Assembly: GCA_023701085.1 (NCBI GenBank)
Contig: JAMPXR010000060.1
Location: forward strand, 1-9,759
Direction: 5' to 3'
Source: Ramlibacter sp.
GTDB taxonomy: Bacteria > Pseudomonadota > Gammaproteobacteria > Burkholderiales > Burkholderiaceae_C
Length of the DNA: 9,759 nucleotides
Numbering within the stretch: the first letter of the stretch is position 1; each line of letters begins with the position of its first letter. The position numbers and the translations under genes were made by a program. The notes beneath the pieces are model-generated. The model was not told the origin of the DNA. It worked only from the letters and a program-made list of their open reading frames with translations, and searched no databases. This document shows positions 1 through 7,916 of this stretch, one piece after another.

Positions 1-2022
1 CAATGCGGCGGCAAGCTGGCCCTGCGCGAGGACGACCGCGCGACCGCCATCGACCGGGCCGCGCTGGACGCCGTGCGCATGGCGTTCGAGATCGAGCTCG
101 GTGGCCGTGCCTTCTACCAGCGCGCCGCGGCGGACAGCACCGACGACGAGCTGCGCAAGCTGTTCGGGCGGTTCGCCATCATGGAAGGCGAGCACATGGA
201 GACGCTGTCGCGGCGCTACCACATCGAGCCGCCGCCGCACTCGCCGCAGTTTCGCCTGGAACTGGCGGCGATCTTCGCCGAAGTCGACCACCGGCCGCAG
301 GACCCCGACAACCTGTTCCGCATCGCGATCGGGCTCGAAAAGCGGGCGGCCGGTTTCTTCGCGAACCGCGCGGCGCACGCACCGCTCGGGTCGGTCGAAC
401 AGCGGCTGTTCCTCGAGCTGGGCGCCGAGGAACGCGAGCATGTGGCCTTGCTGACCACCGAACACGAGCGCTGGCGCGCGCGCAAGCCCGGCCTGTTCAG
501 CGGCGACCCGCTCACCGACGCCGCGCGTGCGGCGCGCCCGGCCGGGGCGGCGCAGCCCCTCAATGCCGCGGCGCTGCTGCTGGCCGAGGCCGATCCGGCG
601 CGCATTGCGCTGGTCTGCGGCGACCAGCAACTGAGCTACGGCGAGCTGCGCGACCGCGTGGCGCGCGCCGCGGGCCTGTGGCAAGCCCGGGGCCTGAAGC
701 CCGGCGACCGGGTGGCGATCAAACTGCCCGACGGCATCGACTGGGTGGTGGCCTTCCTGGGCACGCTCTGGGCCGGCGGGGTGGCGGTGGCGGTGAATCC
801 GCAGATCCCCGCCCCGGAATGGCACTACATCCTGGACGAGGCGGGCTTCAACCTCATCCTCGCCGTGAACGCCGAGGACACGCCGGCGCCCTGGCGCGAG
901 CGCGTGATGCTGGTGGACGAGGGGCGCGGCGCCGTCACGGCGACGGCGCCGGTCGAGCCGCATTGGGTCGACGACGACACGCCGGCGTTCTGGGTCCACT
1001 CGTCGGGCACCTCGGGCAAGCCCAAGGCGGTGGTGCACCGGCATGGCTTCGCACGCGAGATCGAACGTGTCTCGCGCGAGCGCGTGGGTATCACCGCCGA
1101 CGACCGCCTGTTCGCCACGTCGCGGCTGTTCTTTTCCTACCCGCAGACCAACAGCCTGTTCGCGGGCCTGAAGATCGGCGCCACGGTGATCCTCGATCCG
1201 CAATGGCCGACGGCGGCCTCCGCGGCCGCGATGGTCGAGAAAATGCGCCCGACCGTGTTTTTCAGCGTGCCATCGCTGTACCGCAACATGCTGCATGCGG
1301 GACTGGCGCCTGGCCTGGCTGCCGCGGGCGTCAGGCGCTGCGTCTCTGCCGGCGAGGCCCTGCCTGCCAGCCTGCGCGATGCCTGGCGCGAAGCGACCGG
1401 GCTGGGTATCCTCGACGGCTATGGCGCGTCGGAAACGCTGGTGCTGGTCCTGACGGCGGTCGATGGTGACGACGGCTTGCAAGCCTCGCCGGGCGTGCAG
1501 GTCAGGCCGCTCGATCCCGAAGCCGCGAAAGTCGGGATTCCCACGCGCCTGTGCTTCCGGGTCTCGACCCTGGCGCTGGGCTACCTGGACCGGCCCGCGG
1601 CGCAGGCCGACAGCTTCCGCGACGGCGCCTTCTGCCCCGCCGACCTGTTCCTGGCCACGCCCTCGGGCGGCTGGCGCTTTGCCGGGCGCGAGGACTCGCT
1701 GGTGAAGATCAAGGGCCGCTGGGTCAACCTGGTCGAGCTCGAGGAGCGGCTGGCCGCGGGCGCCCCCGGCCTGCTCGAGGCGGCCACCGTGTGCGTCCCG
1801 GACCAGGACGGGGTCGACTCGGTCGCCCTGTTCTACGTGGCGCGGCCCGGTGAGCGCGCCGAGGTCGAGCGGGTGCTGCGCGAACGGGCCGCAGCGCTGC
1901 CGCCGTACCAGCGGCCGAACGGCCTGCACGCGCTGCAGGTGCTGCCGCGCACGCCCACCGGCAAGCTGCTGCGCCGGCGGCTGGCCGAAATGCTCACGCA
2001 GGCGGCCGGGGATCCGCCGTGA
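1..2022 (+). CDS. Rubrerythrin-like diiron domain fused to benzoate-CoA-ligase-type acyl-CoA synthetase (5' partial)
   Basis: The frame is open from base 1 and ends at TGA 2020-2022; the start lies upstream. Residues count from the first codon. Residues 22-157 form a ferritin-like four-helix domain with a full set of candidate diiron ligands: E32, E62xxH65, E113 and E144xxH147. After a linker rich in Ala and Arg, residues 188-673 are an ATP-dependent acyl-CoA synthetase: P-loop SSGTSGKPKAVVH at 334-346, YGASE at 474-478, Asp548, GREDSLVKIKG at 562-572 and the catalytic Lys655 in TPTGK. Nothing catalytic seems lost. The synthetase should make an aromatic or alicyclic acyl-CoA from acid, ATP and CoA in the cytoplasm. 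Details such as FFSYPQTNSLFAGL and VFFSVPSLYRNML recall benzoate-CoA ligases, but the exact substrate is unknown. The linker has no ATG, GTG or TTG codon in frame, so the two domains should be made as one chain. The small invariant Gly after PK in the P-loop is Ala343. Confidence 0.9.
   Translation, partial: QCGGKLALREDDRATAIDRAALDAVRMAFEIELGGRAFYQRAAADSTDDELRKLFGRFAIMEGEHMETLSRRYHIEPPPHSPQFRLELAAIFAEVDHRPQDPDNLFRIAIGLEKRAAGFFANRAAHAPLGSVEQRLFLELGAEEREHVALLTTEHERWRARKPGLFSGDPLTDAARAARPAGAAQPLNAAALLLAEADPARIALVCGDQQLSYGELRDRVARAAGLWQARGLKPGDRVAIKLPDGIDWVVAFLGTLWAGGVAVAVNPQIPAPEWHYILDEAGFNLILAVNAEDTPAPWRERVMLVDEGRGAVTATAPVEPHWVDDDTPAFWVHSSGTSGKPKAVVHRHGFAREIERVSRERVGITADDRLFATSRLFFSYPQTNSLFAGLKIGATVILDPQWPTAASAAAMVEKMRPTVFFSVPSLYRNMLHAGLAPGLAAAGVRRCVSAGEALPASLRDAWREATGLGILDGYGASETLVLVLTAVDGDDGLQASPGVQVRPLDPEAAKVGIPTRLCFRVSTLALGYLDRPAAQADSFRDGAFCPADLFLATPSGGWRFAGREDSLVKIKGRWVNLVELEERLAAGAPGLLEAATVCVPDQDGVDSVALFYVARPGERAEVERVLRERAAALPPYQRPNGLHALQVLPRTPTGKLLRRRLAEMLTQAAGDPP
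2008..2011 (+). promoter_or_regulatory. Candidate ribosome binding site for the hydratase GTG start
   Basis: GGGG lies seven bases before GTG 2019, inside the end of the ligase gene. The GTG overlaps the ligase stop as GTGA, which points to translational coupling. This supports the GTG start over any later ATG: the first internal Met, at residue 23, would cut into the first strand of the crotonase fold. Confidence 0.45.
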
Positions 2023-2804
2023 ACCCCGTGCTAGCCGAACCGCCGGTGCACCGGGCGCGCAGCGGCGGCGTGCTCACGCTCACGATGACGCGCGCGCCGG
2101 TGAACGCGATGGACGACGCGCTGGTCGACGCGCTCGAGGCCGCGCTGGCGGCGGCTTGCGACGATCGCGGCATCGCCGTGGTGCACCTGCGCAGCGGCTG
2201 CCGCGCATTCTGCGCCGGCGCCGACCTGGCGCTGATGGAGCAGAGCATCGCCACGCCGCAGGGATTGGAGCGCATGCTGGCGCTGGTGACACGCATGCAG
2301 CGGCTGGGCGCGCGGCTGGAACAAGCGCCCGTGGTGACCCTCGCCGAGATCGGGGGCGCGGCGCTGGGCGGAGGCTTCGAGCTGGCGCTGGCCTGCGACC
2401 TGCGCATCGCGGCGCACGAAGCCAAGCTGGGTCTGCCCGAGGCCGGACTCGGCCTGCTGGCGGCCGCGGGCGGCACCCAGCGGCTGACGCGACTGGTCGG
2501 ACCGGGCTTGGCCAAGCGCCTGATCCTGGGCGCGGAGACCGTCGATGGCGCGGCCGCCGAACGGCTCGGACTGGTCCAGTGGGCCGTGCCGCGCGCCGAC
2601 CTGGCGCAGGCCGCGCAAACGCTGGCGCAGCGCATTGCCGCGCTGCCCCGCGACGCGCTCTCCGCCGCCAAGCAATGCATCGCCGCCGCGCTGGACGCAC
2701 GGCGCGACGGCTTTGCCGAAGAGATCGCGCACACGCGGCACCTGTACCAGCAACCGGCCACGCGCGAGCGGGTGACCGCGTTCCTGAAGCCGGCGCCGCG
2801 CTGA
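2019..2804 (+). CDS. Enoyl-CoA hydratase/isomerase family protein (BadK-like)
   Basis: This 261-residue protein has the normal length of a crotonase-fold hydratase. CRAFCAGADL at 61-70 supplies the first oxyanion-hole segment and GGGFELALACD at 117-127 the second. Both hydratase acid/base residues are present: Glu121 in GGGFELAL and Glu141 in LGLPEAGLG. A hydratase is therefore more likely than a ring-cleaving BadI/MenB-type hydrolase, which lacks these two Glu. The sequence recalls BadK, cyclohex-1-ene-1-carboxyl-CoA hydratase, and the adjoining BadH-like gene supports that role: adding water across the ring double bond to give a 2-hydroxy acyl-CoA for the dehydrogenase. The family's usual Pro-Gly before GGTQRL is Ala148-Ala149. 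It overlaps the ligase gene by four bases. A generic beta-oxidation hydratase remains possible. Confidence 0.85.
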   Translation: MNPVLAEPPVHRARSGGVLTLTMTRAPVNAMDDALVDALEAALAAACDDRGIAVVHLRSGCRAFCAGADLALMEQSIATPQGLERMLALVTRMQRLGARLEQAPVVTLAEIGGAALGGGFELALACDLRIAAHEAKLGLPEAGLGLLAAAGGTQRLTRLVGPGLAKRLILGAETVDGAAAERLGLVQWAVPRADLAQAAQTLAQRIAALPRDALSAAKQCIAAALDARRDGFAEEIAHTRHLYQQPATRERVTAFLKPAPR

Positions 2805-2832
2805 CCCCGAATCCATTTTCACTTAGCCGTCC

Positions 2833-2837
2833 AGGAG
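2833..2837 (+). promoter_or_regulatory. Ribosome binding site of the BadH-like gene
   Basis: AGGAG stands six bases before ATG 2844. It is the clearest Shine-Dalgarno sequence in the catabolic block and fixes that start. Confidence 0.7.
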
Positions 2838-2843
2838 AATTCG

Positions 2844-3590
2844 ATGAAACTCAACAACCGCACCGCCGTCGTCACCGGCGCCGCCTCCGGCATCGGCCGC
2901 GCCACCGCGCGAGCCTTCGCAGAAGCGGGCGCCAAGGTGATCCTGGCCGATATCGACGAGGCCAACGGCGCGAAAGCCGCCGCCGAACTGCGCTCGGCCG
3001 GCCATGCCGCCGATTTCGTGAAGGTGGACATGACCGACGCCGGCTCGATCGAATCCTTTGCCGCGCAGGTGCAGCAGCGCTTCGGCACGCCCGATGTCCT
3101 GGTCAACGGCGCCGGCTGGGGCAAGAACCATCCGTTCGTGGAAGGTACGCCCGATCTGTGGGACAAGATGATCAAGCTCAACTTCATCGGCCCGATGCAG
3201 CTGGCCAAGGCGTTCCTGCCGGGGATGATCGAGCGCAAGAGCGGCCGCATCGTGAACGTCTCGAGCGACGCCGGGCGCGTGGGCAGCCTGGGCGAAACCG
3301 TGTACTCGGGCGCCAAGGGCGGGTTGATCGCGTTCACCAAGTCGCTGGCGCGCGAAGTGTCGCGCTACCAGATCAACGTCAACTGCGTCTGCCCCGGCCC
3401 GACCGACACCCCGTTGATGGCGGTGGTGCCGGACAAAGTGAAGGAAGGACTCACCAAGGCGATTCCGTTCCGCCGCCTGGGCAAGCCCGAGGAAATCGCC
3501 GACGCCATCCTGTTTTTCGGCAGCGACCGCGCGGCCTATGTGACGGGCCAGGTGCTCAGCGTCAGCGGCGGCCTGACCATGGCTGGATGA
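2844..3590 (+). CDS. badH: Short-chain dehydrogenase, likely 2-hydroxycyclohexanecarboxyl-CoA dehydrogenase (BadH-like)
   Basis: This is a 248-residue classical SDR. The Rossmann glycine motif TGAASGIG is at 11-18, NGAG at 88-91, and the catalytic triad is Ser141, Tyr154 and Lys158 (YSGAK). Asp36 at the end of the second strand predicts NAD+ rather than NADP+. From memory, several stretches match Rhodopseudomonas palustris BadH closely: LPGMIERKSGRIVN, the SDAGRVGS segment, VCPGPTDT, TKAIPFRRLGKP, FFGSD and the C-terminal TGQVLSVSGGLTM. BadH oxidises 2-hydroxycyclohexanecarboxyl-CoA to the 2-keto thioester, the step after the hydratase encoded just upstream. The gene follows the hydratase by 39 bases and probably shares its transcript. 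FabG-like or 3-hydroxyacyl-CoA dehydrogenase activity is the main alternative, but the neighbours favour BadH. The symbol rests on remembered similarity, not on an alignment. Confidence 0.85.
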   Translation: MKLNNRTAVVTGAASGIGRATARAFAEAGAKVILADIDEANGAKAAAELRSAGHAADFVKVDMTDAGSIESFAAQVQQRFGTPDVLVNGAGWGKNHPFVEGTPDLWDKMIKLNFIGPMQLAKAFLPGMIERKSGRIVNVSSDAGRVGSLGETVYSGAKGGLIAFTKSLAREVSRYQINVNCVCPGPTDTPLMAVVPDKVKEGLTKAIPFRRLGKPEEIADAILFFGSDRAAYVTGQVLSVSGGLTMAG

Positions 3591-3753
3591 GGCCGGAGCG
3601 CCCCCGGGGCGCCCGCGGCGATGCCCCCCGGGGCTTCACCCTCTGCCGCTCGAGCGGCGCCAGCGGCGGCCCGGCGAAGCCGGTTCGCCGCTGGCCCGCG
3701 AACGGGTCCGGCGTTTTGAGGGACACTAAGCACTGAACAGATTGGGTAACAGC
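3591..3753 (+). repeat. Hairpin-dense intergenic region between the BadH-like and acyl-CoA dehydrogenase genes
   Basis: This 163-base gap is much longer than the others within the block and is packed with inverted repeats. They are gcgcccc/ggggcgc at 3598-3612, gcccc/ggggc at 3623-3634, and the perfect 14-base palindrome gccgctcgagcggc at 3645-3658. A nested hairpin follows at 3660-3694 (nine-base outer arms, inner stem ccggc-gaa-gccgg at 3671-3683), then cccg-cgaa-cggg at 3695-3706. Four T residues come at 3714-3717. Such GC-rich stem-loop blocks recur as intergenic elements in Burkholderiales, so this may be a dispersed palindromic element, an mRNA processing or stability site, or a weak attenuator. 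The T run is short and eight bases from the last stem, so I do not call it a terminator. No coding sequence is evident. Confidence 0.55.
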
Positions 3754-4956
<1,203 letters not shown>

Positions 4957-4972
4957 ATGGGGAAACCGGGCG

Positions 4973-5212
4973 ATGCGGCAATGGCGCGCGGACGACGGCT
5001 GGCACATCGACGTTCGCGGCGCGCAGCCGCCGCAGCCGCTGGTCGCGATCCTGCGGCTGCTGCGCTCGCTGCCCGATGACTCGCCCGTGACCGCCCATCT
5101 CGACCGGGACCCCGTCATGTTGTATCCGGAGCTGGCGGAGATCGGCTGGCAGGCCGATCCGCTGGCGGCCGACGCCGGCGAGTTCCGGCTGTTGTTGCGC
5201 AGGCTGCCATGA
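4973..5212 (+). CDS. DUF2249 domain protein
   Basis: This 79-residue protein is essentially one DUF2249 domain. It shows WHIDVRG at 10-16, PPQPLVAILRLLRSL at 19-33, then AHLDRDPVMLYPELAEIGW at 41-59 and a basic C-terminal strand (FRLLLRRL). These match the usual pattern of an opening DVRG strand, a helix, a central segment carrying HxDRxP and YPEL, and a closing strand. No catalytic role is established for the family. DUF2249 proteins often sit next to hemerythrin, NnrS or nitric-oxide reductase genes, so a redox or metal-centre accessory role is plausible, but that is inference from context. GGGGA at 4959-4963 precedes the ATG by nine bases. The gene starts 16 bases after the acyl-CoA dehydrogenase stop and overlaps the next gene by four bases (ATGA). 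Confidence 0.75.
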   Translation: MRQWRADDGWHIDVRGAQPPQPLVAILRLLRSLPDDSPVTAHLDRDPVMLYPELAEIGWQADPLAADAGEFRLLLRRLP

Positions 5213-6486
5213 GCGCGGCCGGCGCATTCCTGGGAGGCGCCAAGAGCCGGCTGCTGCCGGCGTCGATTCCGCTGCGCTTTTTCGGCGCGGCGGTGCTGTT
5301 CCACCTGCTGGCGTGGCTCGCGCTGGCCGCCGGCGCCGCCGTCTGGGCGAGCGCGCCCGCCTCGCTGGGCTGGCCGCTGGCGGCGTTGCACCTGGTGACG
5401 CTGGGCGTGCTGGGCATGACGGCGCTGGGCGCCGGCGCCCAGCTGCTGCCGGTGGCGACGCGGCAACCCGCGCCGGCCCAACGGCTGCTGGGCGCGCTGT
5501 GGTGGCTGTACACCGCGGGCGTTGCCGTGCTGGCGCTGGGCATGGGACTGCCGCATCCGCCCCTGCTGGCGGCCGGCGCGGCCGCCGTGGCGCTGGCGTT
5601 CCTGGCCTGGGCGGCGCTGATGGCGCGCAACCTGCGCGGCGCGCGCGGCATGCCCGGGGTGGTGGCGCATGTCTGGACGTCTCTCGTGGCCCTCGCGGTG
5701 GTGCTGGCCAGCGCCTTGTCGCTGGCCGCCATGTGGCTGGGGTGGCGCCAGGCGCCGCCGCGCGAGATCACGCTGGCGCTGCATCTGGTGTTCGCGCCCT
5801 TTGGCTTCATGGGCATGCTGGCGCTGGGTTTTTCCTACATCCTGGTGCCCATGTTCGCGCTCTCGCAGGCGCCGCGCGAGCGCGCGCAGCTGACGTCCTG
5901 CGCGCTGGCGCTGGCGGGTCTGGTGCTGGCCGGGCTCGCCGCCTTCGGCGTGGTGCCGGCGCTGCTGCGCCTGCTGGCGCTGGCGGCGGGCGCAGCCGCC
6001 GTCGCGCTGCACCTGAGGCTGATGCTGCAGGCGCTGCGCACCGGCATGCGCCGCGAACTGGGGCGCTCCTTCACGCTGGTGAAGATCGGCTGGGCCGGGC
6101 TGGCCGCGAGCCTGCTGCTGGCGCTCGGACTGGCGCTGGACATTCCGCTGCCGCGCCTGGCCAGCGGGTTCGGGCTGTGCGTCATCGGCGTCTGGCTCCT
6201 GAGCTTCGTGCTCGGCATGCTGCAGCGTATCGTGCCCTTCCTCGTGGCCATGCACCTGGGCGGCGCGGGGCGGCGGGCCCAGACGCCGTCGGCGCTGACG
6301 CGCGATGACGCGCTGTCCGTGCATTTCGCCTGCCACCTCGGCGCGCTTGCGCTGCTGGCGGCGGCGATCGCGCTGGACAACGCATGGATCGCGCTGGCCG
6401 GCGCCGCGGTGGGCGCGGCGGGCGCGCTGGCGTTCGGGTTCTTTTTTCTGACCGTGCTGCACCGCATGCGGGCGAAGCGGGCTTGA
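5209..6486 (+). CDS. Multi-pass membrane protein, NnrS/heme-copper oxidase subunit I-like
   Basis: This 425-residue, very hydrophobic protein shows about twelve membrane segments, near 24-46, 56-82, 93-112, 117-139, 152-177, 187-217, 228-250, 252-272, 292-312, 318-346, 370-390 and 392-417. Segments 2, 6 and 10 each end in LGx4[LI][LV]P (73-81, 206-214, 335-343). This three-fold pattern and the twelve helices recall heme-copper oxidase subunit I and the NnrS family. Candidate metal or heme ligands include His32, His61, His154, His192, His349, His372 and His376. The segments that would carry the copper-B and high-spin-heme histidines in a true oxidase (228-250 and 318-346) have none, so it is probably not a terminal oxidase. 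It is coupled by ATGA overlap to the DUF2249 gene, with AGG at 5201-5203 before the start. The specific function is unknown. Confidence 0.7.
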   Translation: MSAAGAFLGGAKSRLLPASIPLRFFGAAVLFHLLAWLALAAGAAVWASAPASLGWPLAALHLVTLGVLGMTALGAGAQLLPVATRQPAPAQRLLGALWWLYTAGVAVLALGMGLPHPPLLAAGAAAVALAFLAWAALMARNLRGARGMPGVVAHVWTSLVALAVVLASALSLAAMWLGWRQAPPREITLALHLVFAPFGFMGMLALGFSYILVPMFALSQAPRERAQLTSCALALAGLVLAGLAAFGVVPALLRLLALAAGAAAVALHLRLMLQALRTGMRRELGRSFTLVKIGWAGLAASLLLALGLALDIPLPRLASGFGLCVIGVWLLSFVLGMLQRIVPFLVAMHLGGAGRRAQTPSALTRDDALSVHFACHLGALALLAAAIALDNAWIALAGAAVGAAGALAFGFFFLTVLHRMRAKRA

Positions 6487-6697
6487 GCGAGCGGCGCGCA
6501 ATGCATGCTGTCCCGCCCCTCGTTGCGCGCGCTCCGCTCCTCGCCGAACGCGGCCGCCTGTCGGGTTGCGGATTGCGGCGTGGATGCGCGCCGCGCGGCC
6601 TCGGGTTTAACCTATTCGGCGCCCCTGTGGAAGCGGCGACACTCAATTCAAGTGCGCCTGGTGTGTACATCCTTTCAACCAAAACGGAGACATCGAA
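6487..6697 (+). promoter_or_regulatory. Intergenic region upstream of the ABC transporter genes; probable promoter location
   Basis: The gap between the membrane-protein stop and the binding-protein start is 211 bases. Its first half is as GC-rich as the genes, while the second half (from about 6604) is distinctly richer in A and T, as expected of a promoter and leader. A short imperfect palindrome, GGTT-T-AACC, is at 6604-6612, and ttgcgg occurs twice at 6566-6578. I could not find a -35/-10 pair with acceptable spacing, nor a sigma-54 or FNR consensus. The promoter call therefore rests only on gap length, base composition and the change of function across the gap. Confidence 0.35.
6686..6689 (+). 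promoter_or_regulatory. Ribosome binding site of the binding-protein gene
   Basis: GGAG lies eight bases before ATG 6698 but fourteen before the in-frame ATG 6704. It therefore favours the earlier start, giving MSMKKR at the N-terminus. Confidence 0.6.
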
Positions 6698-7867
6698 ATG
6701 AGCATGAAAAAGCGACTGGTTGCGATGAGCCTGGCGGCCGCCTTTGCCGGCGGCGCATGGGCGGCCGATCCGGTCAAGATCGGGCTCGTGCTGCCCATGT
6801 CGGGCCCGTTCGCGGCCTATGGCAAGCAGATCGAGAACGGCGTGAAGCTCTACCTGGCCACCAAGGGCGACACCTTCGCCGGCCGCAAGGTGGAGCTGAT
6901 CGTCAAGGACGACAGCCCGGGCACCTCCGGCGACGTGAGCAAGCGCCTGGCGCAGGAGCTGGTGGTCAAGGACAAGGTCGACATCCTCGCCGGCTTCGGG
7001 CTGACGCCCTCGGCGTTCGCGGTCGCCCCGCTGGCCACCGAGGCGAAGAAGCCGATGGTGGTGATGAACGCGGCGACCTCCTCGGTGACGACCAAGTCGC
7101 CGTACATCGTGCGCGCGTCCATGACCCTGCCGCAGAACTCGGCGCCCATCGCGACGTGGGCGGCCAAGAACAAGATCAAGAACGTCTTCACGCTGGTGGC
7201 CGACTACGGCCCGGGCCACGACGCGGAAGGGCAGTTCAAGAAGACCTTCACGGCGGCCGGCGGGCAGATCGTCGGCGAAGTGCGCTCGCCGGTGAAGAAC
7301 CCCGACTTCGCGCCGTTCCTGCAGAAGATCAAGGACACCAAGCCCGACGCCGTCTTCATCTTCCTGCCGCCGGGGGCCGAGACGATCGCATTCATGAAGG
7401 GCTTCAAGGAGCGCGGACTGGCCGAGGCCGGCATCCGGCTGATCTCCACCGGCGACCTGCCCGACGAGGACATCCTGGAAGCCATCGGCGACTCGGCGCT
7501 GGGCCTGGTGACCTCGTTCCACTACTCCGAGGCGCACAAGTCGCCCGAGAACAAGGCGTACACGGAAGCCTATTACAAGGCCTATCCGAAGGACCGGCCC
7601 AACTTCATGTCGATCGGCGGTTATGACGGCATGCACCTGATCGCCGAAGTGCTGAAGAAGACCGGCGGCAACACCGACGCCGAGAAATTCGTCGAGGCCG
7701 CCAAGGGCATGAAGTGGACCAGCCCGCGCGGGGTCGTCAGCATCGACCCGGCCACCCGCGATATCGTGCAGACCATCTACATCCGCAAGGTCGAGCGCGT
7801 CGCCGGCAAGCTGCAGAATGTCGAATTCGACAGCATCCCGGACCTCAAGGATCCCGGCAAGCAATAA
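6698..7867 (+). CDS. ABC transporter periplasmic substrate-binding protein (LivK/HAAT type)
   Basis: This is a 389-residue type I periplasmic binding protein. A classic Sec signal peptide covers residues 1-22: MSMKKR, a hydrophobic core, then AWA before ADPVK, with cleavage predicted after Ala22. The mature protein opens with the family hallmark IGLVLPMSGPFAAYG at 28-42, then shows GVKLYLA and a ligand-pocket-like stretch LTPSAFAVAPLA and NAATS (102-128). It binds a small solute in the periplasm and delivers it to the permeases encoded next. Family members bind branched-chain amino acids, amides, urea or aromatic acids. The acyl-CoA ligase and dehydrogenases upstream make a carboxylic acid, perhaps aromatic or alicyclic, the most likely ligand here, but this is inference. 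A hairpin directly after the gene may protect its mRNA. Confidence 0.9.
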   Translation: MSMKKRLVAMSLAAAFAGGAWAADPVKIGLVLPMSGPFAAYGKQIENGVKLYLATKGDTFAGRKVELIVKDDSPGTSGDVSKRLAQELVVKDKVDILAGFGLTPSAFAVAPLATEAKKPMVVMNAATSSVTTKSPYIVRASMTLPQNSAPIATWAAKNKIKNVFTLVADYGPGHDAEGQFKKTFTAAGGQIVGEVRSPVKNPDFAPFLQKIKDTKPDAVFIFLPPGAETIAFMKGFKERGLAEAGIRLISTGDLPDEDILEAIGDSALGLVTSFHYSEAHKSPENKAYTEAYYKAYPKDRPNFMSIGGYDGMHLIAEVLKKTGGNTDAEKFVEAAKGMKWTSPRGVVSIDPATRDIVQTIYIRKVERVAGKLQNVEFDSIPDLKDPGKQ

Positions 7868-7880
7868 GCGCCGCTGGTGC

Positions 7881-7913
7881 GCGGCGGCCGACCCGCTGGG
7901 GGGTGGCCGCCGC
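7881..7913 (+). other. Strong hairpin between binding-protein and permease genes
   Basis: Arms gcggcggcc (7881-7889) and ggccgccgc (7905-7913) pair perfectly over nine bases. Inside them accc (7891-7894) pairs with gggt (7901-7904) across a six-base loop, leaving only G7890 bulged, so the stem totals 13 pairs. It starts 13 bases after the binding-protein stop and ends three bases before the AAGG site of the next gene. No T run follows, so it is not a simple intrinsic terminator. A stabiliser or translational damper, giving more binding protein than permease, is the natural reading. Confidence 0.6.
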
Positions 7914-7916
7914 ATC

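Noticed and set aside
3..1469. A 488-codon open frame overlapping the ligase in another frame
   Set aside because: The translation is Arg/Ala/Gly-rich noise, while the overlapping frame carries intact diiron and adenylation motifs.
2019..2804. Crotonase gene as the ring-opening hydrolase BadI
   Set aside because: Both hydratase Glu residues (121 and 141) are present, whereas BadI/MenB-type enzymes have different residues there.
3693..3717. Intrinsic terminator after the BadH-like gene
   Set aside because: The last stem (cccg-cgaa-cggg) is only four pairs long and the four-T run comes eight bases later, so it does not meet the usual pattern. It is kept as part of the structured region only.
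1850..3736. A 628-codon + strand frame spanning the ligase end, hydratase and SDR
   Set aside because: It crosses three genes with strong family motifs in other frames, and its own product is Arg-rich with no domain.
3742..3753. TTG start for the acyl-CoA dehydrogenase
   Set aside because: It would add only four residues, TTG is rare, and no well-spaced ribosome binding site favours it over ATG 3754. The choice remains open.
6642..6671. Sigma-70-like promoter with a -10 near gtacat or tacatc
   Set aside because: The hexamers match poorly and no acceptable -35 lies 16-18 bases upstream, so no precise promoter is claimed.
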